Shown piece by piece: positions 46,601-54,257 of a stretch of 64,000 nt of DNA. The first letter of the stretch is position 1, and each line of letters begins with the position of its first letter. The position numbers were made by a program, and so were the translations under genes. The notes below the pieces were generated by a model. That model saw nothing but the letters and a program-made list of their open reading frames with translations. It had not been told where the DNA came from and did not search any database. Where the stretch lies: positions 1,054,001 to 1,118,000 of the forward strand of contig JABYQQ010000010.1 in NCBI GenBank assembly GCA_022605405.1. The letters are read 5' to 3'. The stretch comes from Earliella scabrosa (lineage: Eukaryota > Basidiomycota > Agaricomycetes > Polyporales > Polyporaceae).

Positions 46601-47403
46601 ACAACGGGACGCCCTTTGTCGCCGCGCTCGAGTACATCGCGAAGACCTACCACGTCTACCACATTCGGATCTCAGGCTACAACTCGCAGGCGAACGGAAT
46701 CGTCGAGCGCCCGCACTTCCACGTACGCGACGCACTCTACAAGGCCTGCGAGGGAGACCCGAGTCAGTGGGTCTCGCGAGTCTACTCTGTCCTCTGGGCG
46801 GACCGGATCACTGTTCGACGCCGAATGGGCTGCTCGCCATACTATGCAGTCACAGGCACGCACCCGATCATGCCCCTCGACATCGCGGAAGCAACCTACC
46901 TCTTGCCGACGGCTAACAAAATGATCTCGACCACCGAGCTCATCACCCAGCGCGCGATCGCCCTGCAGAAGCGCCCCGAGCAAATGTCGCGACTGCGCTC
47001 GAAGGTCTACGCGAGCCGAGTTCGCGCCGCGGAACTGTACGAGGAACACCACGCGCATACGACAAAGGCTTTCGACTTCAAGCCCGGTCGTCTGGTCCTC
47101 ATGCGGAATACTGCGATCGAGAAGTCGTTGAACCGCAAAATGCGCGCGCGGTACTTGGGTCCGCTGGTGGTCATCTCGCGCAACCGGGGCGGCGCTTACA
47201 TCATCGCGGAGCTCGACGGCGCCGTACACGATCGCCCTATCGCCGCGTTTCGACTAATCCCGTATCTCGCGAGGAAGAGCCCCATACCTTTTAGGATGGA
47301 GGACTTAGATGTCGACGCGAGACGAATCCGCGAGATGGAGGAGAGCGAGGAGACGTTTGAGGACGAAGGGCTAGGAGAGCCCGAGGAGGCCGAAGAAGAT
47401 TAG
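43501..47403 (+). CDS. pol: Pol polyprotein: RT, RNase H, integrase
   Basis: The frame is open from 43501 and overlaps gag by 136 nt in the -1 frame; there is no ATG at the start, so expression by ribosomal slippage is expected. After a charged linker the reverse transcriptase shows WFCVLKKDGNIRIVHS, TPFGAMRLTTLPMGWANS and the catalytic YIDDV (44902-44916). RNase H follows with SVDTSK, ELYGLFRAL and VETDAT. Integrase has the HHCC finger (HDYVGH...CHQC, about 46237-46355) and the D,D,E residues in VHVDCMEM, ISDNGTPF and NSQANGIVER, then a GPY/F-like module (RKMRARYLGPLVV). About 1290 residues, no stop or frameshift. The tail after 47290 is acidic. No chromodomain is seen. Confidence 0.95.
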   Translation, partial: ARRSSDDHRSLSELAPRAHPTDVCARRRPETIADVARGFSDFDDLISGQGEVALVLDYDAKTRQIYVTAHRALEDTSATAIQEAYLLASDDPSVKPEIHTYLNSQSRVSVSLDSTRATDTPHATTSEPERGRATPDTRAPTDAIRGTRSRGRVRPVYPTKSLGRRPVRSRSGSYSRPREAKPDGRPATPTCEEEEVEVLLKTKKKYKPVALKVNPKPTELPQHFRIVRNHVGDPLENMPTLDPNPKPFEPTGRYTAERREKLHEDHAEWLTPEELAIFDDMMCKQNEGFAWEDSERGHFRRDMFPPVKLAVIPHVPWIEKNFPIPPGIYNQVIALIRKKIDSGVYEPSNASYRSRWFCVLKKDGNIRIVHSLEPLNKVTIQHSGVPPIPDHMAERFAGRACGTTLDLYVGYDERELEEESRDLTTFQTPFGAMRLTTLPMGWANSVPIFHDDVTFILQPEIPAYTIPYIDDVTVIGPASAYRREDGTYETIPENPGVRRYVWEHLQDVNRIVQRVKHAGGTFSGKKIRCAAPEFTAVGHHCTPEGRVPEPKGVEAVLNWGPCANVSEVRAFLGTVGVARIFIKDYATKAHPLNRLLRKDAQFEWGPEQELAMQTLKDALLASPALRAIDYESDAPVILSVDTSKIAVGFHLCQEDQEDPRKRYYSRFCSITLNDREARFSQPKLELYGLFRALRALRFHLVGVRKLVVETDATAIKDMLANPDVAPSAVMNRWIIAIKMFHFDLVHVPGKRHTPDGLSRRPAQPDDKPDEDDGEEFEDWVDNMYGFMHLINPPPRLGDAAIDFSVPRSIDEVETLMQQTSGTAAKLPVIAPPPYSDFPRTAIARDFDFRIEEVKHWLATGERPAMESREADKFAKYASQFFLRDDRLWKVGRDGHHRRVLKAEKRPQALVEMHDYVGHRGIAATTSFLADRFWWPEMKADIAWYVRSCHQCQVRQTTKVRIPPTVPIPAPPMMRVHVDCMEMPGRYRYFFHAHCAMTTYCEGRASTAQTAKAIGDWIYQDLLCRWGAVCEIISDNGTPFVAALEYIAKTYHVYHIRISGYNSQANGIVERPHFHVRDALYKACEGDPSQWVSRVYSVLWADRITVRRRMGCSPYYAVTGTHPIMPLDIAEATYLLPTANKMISTTELITQRAIALQKRPEQMSRLRSKVYASRVRAAELYEEHHAHTTKAFDFKPGRLVLMRNTAIEKSLNRKMRARYLGPLVVISRNRGGAYIIAELDGAVHDRPIAAFRLIPYLARKSPIPFRMEDLDVDARRIREMEESEETFEDEGLGEPEEAEED
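43612..43618 (+). promoter_or_regulatory. -1 frameshift slippery heptamer G_GGT_TTT
   Basis: In gag codon phase the sequence reads ...GCG GGT TTT CGG..., so the heptamer GGGTTTT sits exactly as X_XXY_YYZ, 15 nt before the gag stop and inside the gag/pol overlap. Slippage joins gag ...SRAGF to pol SDFDDL. A stem is possible just downstream (GTCAGGG with CCTGGAC, one mismatch), which I did not compute. Confidence 0.75.
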
Positions 47404-48134
47404 GCGCTCTTGTGCGCGAAGATGGGACGTCGACGGGGACGTCGACAACATTAGCGGGGGGGAGGAGGTACGATACATGACTTGGACACGGTTATCCTGC
47501 GATCACTTTCTCTTTTCGATTCCCGAACTCTGACTTTCGACAGCCCGCGAACGCCGATCGCGGCCTTGTTTTGCGACACACTTTCCTTACTATATACCCA
47601 TTTCGCGAACTCTTTCCGCAGAACCGTCCCGCGAGGCTTCCCTGCGGGACATTCCTTTACTTACTACTTCGAAGACCAGTCACACTTTTACTTAAGTCAA
47701 TCACACACTCTTTCTATCACACAGTTTATTGATAAAACAAGAAAGCAAATGACGAAAACAAAAACTACAAAACAACAGCCACAAAACGAAGCTTACGACT
47801 ACTTTTACGATACATTTTTACGATACTTGACGACGGGACACGAGTTCGAGACGGGACGGGACTGGGATGCGATGCGATGCGGGGGACGGGCGAGAGCGAT
47901 GGCGAGAGCGGGATGCGAAGGGAGAGCGAGACGGGCGAGCGCGAGGACGAAGACGACGAGAAAGGGAAGCCCGGGAACCGCGGCGGAGCGGCCTGCGACC
48001 ACGACCCGCGAAGCGCGACTGCGAGGACCGGCCTCAGCATTCACGAGCTCCAGGATCGCGGAATGTGCGCGCCAACAGCGGAGCTGCGATAGCGGCACGA
48101 CTGAGGCGCGCCCCGCGACGAGAGCGCGAGGCCC
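47404..48134. other. Spacer between pol and the antisense genes
   Basis: This holds the first polypurine-tract copy (47450-47464), a direct repeat of GACGTCGACRR just before it, and an AT-rich tract (about 47690-47830). It should carry 3' ends of pol on the plus strand and of the zinc-cluster gene on the minus strand. A 343-codon plus-strand frame from 47482 overlaps the antisense gene and has no recognisable domain. Confidence 0.5.
47450..47464 (+). promoter_or_regulatory. Internal copy of the polypurine tract
   Basis: ATTAGCGGGGGGGAG is identical to 51888-51902, which directly precedes the 3' LTR. Here it follows the pol stop by 46 nt. It may be a second plus-strand primer or the former 3' end of the element before the extra block was gained. 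Confidence 0.65.
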
Positions 48135-50165
48135 CTACTGGTTCTTGCGGAGCACGGTCCACACCCGCGCGTCGGACTCGCGAGAGTCGACGACCTCCGC
48201 GAAGGTTAGCAGGTCGGGAACGCGAACCGAATCGTCCAGGTCGGCCTCACCGAAGTCCTGGCCGGTGTACTCCTCCTCCTGGTCGCGGACGGCAATGAGT
48301 TCCTCGACGTGCTCGACGATCTCGCCGAGCAAAACGTTCGCGCGCTTGCGGCACGCGGCGACCTTCTTCGACACGGCCGGGCTGAGGTCCGCAGGCGGGG
48401 CGACCTCGCGAGACGACTTCGAAGCCGAAGCCGACACGCCCTCCGACGACGTCTTGGCCTTCTTCCTCTTCGCGGGCGCAGGCGTCGGCTCGGGGGTCTT
48501 CTCCGGCGGGTAGCACTCCGGGAGCGGCGGGCCCTTCGCGGACTTCTCGGGCGCGGCGCCATCGTAGGCCTCAAGGAGGAACCCGTTCTGGTCGATGATG
48601 GGGTAGACGGTGGGAGCGGGAGGCCCGGCGCGCGCGGCCAGCTCCTTCGGGCGCGCGACGCGGATCTTGGGCGGGTCGTTCTCGAACGCGCGGACGGCCT
48701 GGACAGCTTGCACGCGGTACTCGGGCAGCTGAGTCTTGAAGGAGCGGAAGACGAAACCGACGCCGTTGTACTGCGCGAGAAGCCGACCGCCCTTCTCTGC
48801 GACAAGGGACGAGTCAGCGTAGAACCGACGAAGCGCGACGGAGGTCGACCTACTCTTGGTCTTCAACTCGCCGTACGAGTTCAGGCCGCGGCGGGTGCAC
48901 TGCATGTTCCGCGAGCGGTGCCCGCAGAAGTCGCAGGAGAGGCCGCGCTCGTCGTGCGTACGGACGCAGATGGGGAACTTGCGCGTCTTGCACTCGTCGC
49001 AGGGCTCGAAGAACTCGAGCGCGTACTTCGAGTTGGGAAGGATGGCGACGGGGGCGGCGGGCGTAGTGGAAGCGGGCGGGTCGTCTGCGGCGTCATCGGG
49101 CTTTGCGGCGGTCGCGAGCTCCTCCTCTTCGGACTCCAAGACCTCGACGACCTTGGCCCTCTTGCGGACGGACTCGGGCCGCGCGGCGATCTTCTCCTTG
49201 CGTTGCGCGCGCGTGCCGTGGGCAGGAGGGGGACGGACGACCTCGCTCACCTCGACGACATCGGAGTCAGCGGCCGCATCAGCCTTGTCCGCGGAGACAT
49301 CTTGCGAGACCGCGCGGCGCTTGCCCTTAGCCGGCGCGGGATCGGGCTTCTCCTTCTTGATGCGCACCGGAGTCGAGATCGTCGCGGGAGGGAGCAGTGC
49401 ACGCGAGGGCGCTCCGGGAGTCACGGGCGCGCTAGGCGGCTCCGCGGTCGAGCGGCGAGGGTAGTGGCGAGAGAGGCCGCCGGCGAGGATGGCAAGGCCG
49501 ACCGGGAGGGGAATGGGCTCCGACCTGAGCAGGCGGAAGTCTTTGATCTCCCGGATGCGCTTGACTGGGGGACAAAAAGAGGGACGGTTAGCTGAAGAAG
49601 ACAAGAGAGGAGGGGCGCGCGAGGACTTACGCTCCCAGTCGGTCACCAACATGCGGGCCCTGACCACCTTCTCCTGGCGCGGCGTGGTCGTGTGGTCCGG
49701 GCGGCTGGTCTCCAAGTCCGCGAGCTCCACCTCGAGCGAGGCGCTCCGGGCCTCGCGAGTGCGAACCGAGAAGACGAGGAGGACGACCTCCTGCAAGCGA
49801 GGGGAGGCGTGCGGAGCGAACCGCTCCCAAAACTCCGGGAAGAGGTCGTCCGACTGGAACGGGTCCTCGAGCGAGTACTGCGAAGCGGTTAGTGACTGCG
49901 GACAGGAGTCGCGAAGGGGCGCGGGACTTACGGCGATGTGGACGAAACGGCGCGCGAAGTCTTTCGCGGCCTCCTCGCCGCCAGACTGGAGCTCCTCGGG
50001 CGTGTACAGGCGGAGGAGCTCTTGCAGCTCGTCGGGCGCGTACGGAGTGCCGACGCGCAGGTCTTCGTCGTTGGACTGGAGCTCAACTTCGGCGGCGTCG
50101 GTCGCGGGATCGTCGGCGCGGGTGTCCATGGTGTTGGAGGACTCGGGAGGCGGAGGCGAGGACAT
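48135..50165 (-). CDS. Antisense gene 1: Zn2Cys6-like cluster protein
   Basis: Three exons, 49932-50165, 49631-49877 and 48135-49564 (636 residues). Introns of 54 nt (GTAAGT...CACTAAC...GCAG) and 66 nt (GTAAGT...GCTAACC...CCAG) have textbook signals on the minus strand. Residues 349-383 contain C-X2-C-X7-C-X10-C-X2-C-X8-C (CDECKTRKFPIC ... CDFC ... C), close to the fungal Zn(II)2Cys6 binuclear cluster (usually X6 in the first gap). The flanks are disordered, with basic stretches (PAPAKGKRRAV, AKRKKAK) that could be nuclear signals, and the C-terminus is acidic. A DNA-binding regulator is the simplest guess. It runs opposite to gag-pol and is enclosed by the LTRs. I know of no named family. 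Confidence 0.8.
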   Translation of the reverse strand: MSSPPPPESSNTMDTRADDPATDAAEVELQSNDEDLRVGTPYAPDELQELLRLYTPEELQSGGEEAAKDFARRFVHIAVSPAPLRDSCPQSLTASQYSLEDPFQSDDLFPEFWERFAPHASPRLQEVVLLVFSVRTREARSASLEVELADLETSRPDHTTTPRQEKVVRARMLVTDWERKSSRAPPLLSSSANRPSFCPPVKRIREIKDFRLLRSEPIPLPVGLAILAGGLSRHYPRRSTAEPPSAPVTPGAPSRALLPPATISTPVRIKKEKPDPAPAKGKRRAVSQDVSADKADAAADSDVVEVSEVVRPPPAHGTRAQRKEKIAARPESVRKRAKVVEVLESEEEELATAAKPDDAADDPPASTTPAAPVAILPNSKYALEFFEPCDECKTRKFPICVRTHDERGLSCDFCGHRSRNMQCTRRGLNSYGELKTKSRSTSVALRRFYADSSLVAEKGGRLLAQYNGVGFVFRSFKTQLPEYRVQAVQAVRAFENDPPKIRVARPKELAARAGPPAPTVYPIIDQNGFLLEAYDGAAPEKSAKGPPLPECYPPEKTPEPTPAPAKRKKAKTSSEGVSASASKSSREVAPPADLSPAVSKKVAACRKRANVLLGEIVEHVEELIAVRDQEEEYTGQDFGEADLDDSVRVPDLLTFAEVVDSRESDARVWTVLRKNQ

Positions 50166-50397
50166 GGTGGCGAGGCGGGTGTGCGGGATGGGCTGAGACG
50201 AAGAAGACGAGGGACGAGTTGGGCGAGGGGCGGAAGGCGGAACGAGAAGAGGGGCTGAAGGGCGAACGGACGGAAGGCACGCGTTATGAACTCGGGCGCG
50301 GCGGACAAGAGCTGCGCGCGCGCACTACAATTTCAGCTCGACGAACGGCGAAGTACAGGGTCGCGGGCTTCTACGCTACATCGCCGCCCCTTCCTCC

Positions 50398-51042
50398 TCA
50401 GAACTCCTCAGAACCAGTGTCGAGGCGGTCAATCAGGGACCTGCGCTGAGGGACTGCGCCTCCAAGTCGGGCAGTCTCCTGGTCAATTCGGTGGATGTCG
50501 TCCTGCAGCAACTTGACGCGCGCGCGGGCTTCTCCGGCGACGTGTGACAGCTGGCGCGCGGCGATCTGTTGAATGGAAGCGACGGTGGCCTGCTCGTACG
50601 CGAAGACAGCGCGGTACGCCTCGAGGTACCTCAAGCGGATACCGGGGCGCGCGGCGTCGACGGTCTTGTTGAACTGCTCGACGAGCGTGGGGCCGCCCTC
50701 GACCGACGCGAACGCGAGACGGAGTCGATCCTTGACGCCGGAGTGGAATTCGCCGTCGCCCTCGAGGAGCGCGGTGAGGATGATCTGCGATTTCATTAAG
50801 CGGCGCCGGCGATCAAAAATGGAAGCAGCGCTCACGTAACACTCCGCAAGCTGGTCGACGAGAAGGGCGAAGTCTAGAGCGGTGCCGGCACCAACGGGAC
50901 CCGGACCGGGGCCGCGGGCGACTTGGGTGTCTATGGCGTCAAGCAGATGCTCGGTGCGAAGGCGGACGAGAGGGTAGAACCGCGAGATCATTTCGCGGTA
51001 CGAGATCGCGCGCTCAACCATCTGGGAGCCCAGCGAAGGCAT
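50398..51042 (-). CDS. Antisense gene 2: small helical protein
   Basis: Exons 50836-51042 and 50398-50784 give 197 residues; the intron (51 nt, GTGAGC...CTTAAT...CGCAG) is in frame, and splicing removes a basic patch (RRRR) and joins ECY to IILTALLEG. The start is ATG at 51042-51040; the frame extends upstream only through a GTG. The product is alanine- and leucine-rich and predicted helical (EAYRAVFAYEQATVASIQQIA, ARVKLLQDDIHRIDQETARL), compatible with a coiled coil. There is no known domain. It lies between antisense genes 1 and 3 on the same strand. Whether it works with them is unknown. Confidence 0.7.
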   Translation of the reverse strand: MPSLGSQMVERAISYREMISRFYPLVRLRTEHLLDAIDTQVARGPGPGPVGAGTALDFALLVDQLAECYVSAASIFDRRRRLMKSQIILTALLEGDGEFHSGVKDRLRLAFASVEGGPTLVEQFNKTVDAARPGIRLRYLEAYRAVFAYEQATVASIQQIAARQLSHVAGEARARVKLLQDDIHRIDQETARLGGAVPQRRSLIDRLDTGSEEF

Positions 51043-51220
51043 GGTGCGAGAGGATGTTGCGGGACGTCTTTGCGACGCTCGACGACTTAAATCCCTCGAC
51101 ACTGGTGGCGTCTCAAGGGCTACAGAATTTCCGTATCAATGACAATCGCGATCTACCCTATTCCCTCTATGGACCGTTCCCTGCGACCCCTATGCCGCGG
51201 CCGCCCATCGCGAACATCCC

Positions 51221-51807
51221 TCAGCAGTCCGCGGCGAGGAGCGCCCGCCTGTTCTGGTCGCGCAACGCCGCTATTTCGAAGTCGAGCCCCGTCTGTTCGC
51301 GGTCTAAGGCCAGGATGACGTCGTCGAGGCGGATGAGGAAGTGAACGTCGTGTTGGTTAGCGCGGGCTAGGGTCTGGCGGATGAGGCGAACCTCGCGGAG
51401 TCGAACGCGGACGGCGGCAACCTCGGTCATCAAACTGTCGAGGCGCGCGCTGCGGCGGAGCCCGACAACCTGGTCCGAGAACTCATTCGCGAAGCGCGTC
51501 CCGAAGTCGGGCCAGCCGCGTTCAAGCGCGTCGCGCGTGCGAGTCACGTATTGCGCCGCCGCGTTAAGCGAGGAGTTGAAGACTATGAGCGGACGCTACG
51601 AGTGCGGGATTAGGGCACGCGAGACGGAATACAGACAGGACATACCAGGAGCTGGATGATCCCGATGTACATGTCCGCGATGTGACCCGCGTCCGACTCG
51701 GTGTTGGCGTCTGCGAGCGTTTCGAGGTCGAAGACGGCTCGCTCGAGAGCTTGGATCGCGACGGAGATGGCGCGTTCGCGAAGGTCCGGAGGAAGCGGCG
51801 AAGACAT
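51221..51807 (-). CDS. Antisense gene 3: small helical protein
   Basis: Exons 51646-51807 and 51221-51595 (178 residues) flank a 50-nt intron (GTATGT...CCTAATC...CGTAG). The spliced junction reads IIQLL/RPLIVFNSSLN and keeps frame. The protein is helical, with heptad-like stretches (RERAISVAIQALERAVFDLETLA; LMTEVAAVRVRLREVRLIRQ). A TATA-like GATAAAAGG (51843-51851, minus strand) stands about 36-45 bp before the ATG and about 50 bp from the 3' LTR, so this gene seems to have its own promoter. General resemblance to antisense gene 2 in size, composition and one-intron layout may mean common origin, but I could not align them convincingly. Confidence 0.7.
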
Positions 51808-51887
51808 GGTTAGGTGCGGAAACCCTTTCTGCGCGTTCCCCCCCTTTTATCCCCGTCCGTCTTCGAGGGACTGGGGACAGTCCCGAT

Positions 51888-51903
51888 ATTAGCGGGGGGG
51901 AGA
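51888..51903 (+). promoter_or_regulatory. Polypurine tract next to the 3' LTR
   Basis: ATTAGCGGGGGGGAGA ends immediately before the TG of the 3' LTR, the expected site for priming plus-strand DNA. Confidence 0.85.
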
Positions 51904-52908
51904 TGTTGTGCACCTGCACCGGCCATGCCCCGATTTCGTCGACCCGCGCTCTGCGACGCGCCTTCGCGCGAACCCTTCGCGCGACCTTCCCGCGGACGGC
52001 AGCCGCGCCCCACCAGCCTTCCGACTGCGCGCGGCCCTACCACACGAAAACACGCGCGACTTCGAGACCCCTTCATTTCCCCGACGGTCCGGTCGGAGCT
52101 CCGCAACGCGAGGGACGAGGCAGCCTCGGACGCACGTTCCGCGAGCCAAGGATGCGGAAGAACATCGCGCGCGGGGGCCGCGAGCGCGGCATTCGACCGA
52201 GTCATGCGAAGCTGGCCACTCACAAGCTTGCGAGCTATCGCGACCGACGGACGAGACTTGGGAGCGCGAGGACGCGATCGTGCGGAGGGACGTGCCGAGG
52301 ATCGAGGGCACAGCCACCGTCCGGTAGCCTCGAGGCTGATTCGTCGAGAGGCGAGATTGCGATCGAAGACCGCGTTTGAGGGTGACGGGACGGGGATGTG
52401 GCGAAGGCACGCGCAGTTGGGAGAGGATCAGGCGGACGGTGCGGGCGGTGGAAGGGTTGATACGAGAAGTTTTTCGGTTGTCGCGTTCCGGAGTTGCGGA
52501 CGGTCGCAGGACCGTGTAGTTAGAGTAGTGCGAGGGCAGGAGCCCCACAGAATCGAATCCCCCACCCATCGAGACTCTGCGAATACGTCTGCGTTTGCGT
52601 CTGCGTTTGCGTCTGCGACAGCGACTTGCGTTTGCGCCTGCGATTTGCGTTCTTCTCATCTCGAGACACCGTCCTGCGGGTCCCCTCCGCAGAGCTTGAG
52701 TTAGCCACACCCCTTCGAGCTCTCTTCCATAGTCTTCCCCCGCGGTCTCTGCGATCCTTCGCAAGAGCCTTTCGAGAGTCGACTCCGCGTCCGCGTCCTG
52801 CGAACCCGGGAACCAGATCCCCTACCTCGCACCACCTTCTCGAGTTCTTGGTTTCTTAGTGTGGTTTAGTTGTTTCTTTCCGCACACAGAGCCGGAGCAC
52901 ACCCATCA
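51904..52908 (+). repeat. 3' LTR (1005 bp)
   Basis: Same ends as the 5' LTR. It contains an extra 13 bp created by a doubled TTCGCGCGA block and one substitution (G at 52173). Otherwise I saw no difference. Confidence 0.95.
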
Positions 52909-52948
52909 CCGTAGACGCCCAAGAAGGCCGTAGACGCCCAAGAAGGCC
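52909..52948 (+). repeat. Target duplication CCGT and two 19-bp repeat units
   Basis: CCGT (52909-52912) overlaps the start of two perfect units at 52911-52929 and 52930-52948; a decayed third unit (GTAGAAGGCC) follows. Confidence 0.88.
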
Positions 52949-53387
52949 GTAGAAGGCCGCAGAGGGCCATGGAATCCCATAAACAAGGCACAACAAAGCG
53001 AGCATGAAACATACGGAGACATAAGCCTAACCCAGGGCTAGGGTCCCGGGGGCGGAGGCGCTCCCCGTTGCCGCCCCCCTGCCCCCCCTCCCTACTGCCC
53101 CTCCTACGTCCTCTCCCCGCCAGATTACACCCGCCGAGTGGCCCCGGTGCTGGCCAAGGGGCTCGGCCGCAGAGACAGGCTCCTGGCTGAGCCTGTGAGG
53201 CTCAAATGTGCAGCCCCCCTCCCTCAAACGAGGCGAAATACGTCAGCGCTACTAGTCCTTGACTGTTTTCTGGGGTACTCACCAGCCACAGAGGCACGTG
53301 TGGGTGGGAAGAAGACCCAAGCCTGTAATGCCCCAAAATGCTTCAGGGTGAAGGGCAGAGCCCACGAATCCACCCACAGCCCTGCCC
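52949..53387. other. GC-rich spacer, no gene
   Basis: C-rich tracts (about 53075-53105) and a short palindrome (GGCTCCTGGCTGAGCC region, about 53178-53200) are present. A 120-codon plus-strand frame overlaps the next ORF and lacks features. It could be leader sequence of the ORF or of the non-LTR element. Confidence 0.45.
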
Positions 53388-54257
53388 ATGACACCCCCGC
53401 CGCAGTACTACATCCTAGGCCTCCAACCAGCCCCAACGGCAGATGTCCATGGTCACTGGAAGGCGCGAACGACCGCGAGCAATGGTGCATTGGGTGCTGA
53501 GGACGTCATCTACCACTACAACGTCGTCGTATGCCCCGAACGGCCGCTGCAGGTTGGGCAGAACGTGCGCGTCCTCCTCCTCTCTGACGAACGCTTCCAC
53601 CGCCTCGCGAAGAAAGGCGGTAAGGAACGAGTACGGAGGGACCAGGAGATTTTTGGAAACGTCAGGAGGTGCGACGCCTACGACCAGGGCATCGAGGGTC
53701 CGGTGGTCGGGGTGGAGAGGATTGCAGACGGTGCCGCGACCATGATCATCCGGAACACGCGGTGCGGCAGCCCCATCACCCTCGCGCACATCACCGTCCC
53801 CGTCATCCCACACGTAACCGTCCTCCTTGACCCGGGAGAGATCAGGCGAGCAAAGGATCTCGAAGCACGGGCTGGCCAAGGCGTCCACGGGACACCCGGT
53901 TTCGACGAGGGGCCGTCGCTTGACATGGGCCTAATGACGACGGGCAAGGTCTTCATGGCCGACATGCAAAGATGGAAGTGGGTGGAGGAAGCCGGCTCCG
54001 ACGACGAAGAGGAATGCTCCGGCATGGCCTCCGGGGACGGGCAAGCAGAGGACGAGGGCGTAGTGGTCGACGACACCACCCCGCCGCCTAGCAAAAGGAG
54101 AAGAAGGGACAGCGAGCAGCTCCGGGTAGACGGGCAGGGAACATGGCCACGGAAAGGGAGCGCACGCTGCCCCCAGCAGCAGCAGCCCTGGATCCCCCCA
54201 CCGCCCTGGTGGCAACGGGGGGCCTACAGCGAGGCGTCTCTGGCGGGAACTGGCTGA
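53388..54257 (+). CDS. Hypothetical acidic protein with nuclear-signal-like tail
   Basis: 289 residues, one exon, ATG start. Codon choice is strongly coding-like (CTC, GTC, ATC, TAC, GAC dominate). The first 190 residues look folded, with many beta-type stretches (VIYHYNVVVCPERPLQVGQNVRV is one; TVPVIPHVTVLLDPGE another). Residues 205-240 are acidic (SDDEEE) and are followed by a basic cluster PPSKRRRRD that could direct the protein to the nucleus. No family is recognised. It sits between the gypsy element and the non-LTR element; it might be host-encoded or an accessory frame of the latter's 5' region. Confidence 0.6.
   Translation: MTPPPQYYILGLQPAPTADVHGHWKARTTASNGALGAEDVIYHYNVVVCPERPLQVGQNVRVLLLSDERFHRLAKKGGKERVRRDQEIFGNVRRCDAYDQGIEGPVVGVERIADGAATMIIRNTRCGSPITLAHITVPVIPHVTVLLDPGEIRRAKDLEARAGQGVHGTPGFDEGPSLDMGLMTTGKVFMADMQRWKWVEEAGSDDEEECSGMASGDGQAEDEGVVVDDTTPPPSKRRRRDSEQLRVDGQGTWPRKGSARCPQQQQPWIPPPPWWQRGAYSEASLAGTG

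Larger units (their letters stand above)
39667..52908 (+). mobile_element. Complete Ty3/gypsy-type LTR retrotransposon with antisense cargo
   Basis: This 13,242-bp element is bounded by direct repeats starting TG and ending CA and by a CCGT duplication. Order: 5' LTR, primer-binding site, gag with protease, -1 shifted pol (RT, RNase H, integrase), an extra block with three antisense genes, polypurine tract, 3' LTR. RT-RNase H-integrase order is that of Ty3/gypsy (Metaviridae-type) elements. The LTRs differ by one substitution and one 13-bp gap over about 1 kb, so the insertion is very recent and both main frames are intact. It is probably autonomous. The insertion split a 19-bp tandem array. 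Confidence 0.95.

Noticed and set aside
48309..49595. 428-codon plus-strand frame in the gypsy element
   Set aside because: It lies opposite the antisense zinc-cluster gene, has an Arg/Gly/Leu-rich random look and no motif, while the minus strand shows proper introns and a cysteine cluster.
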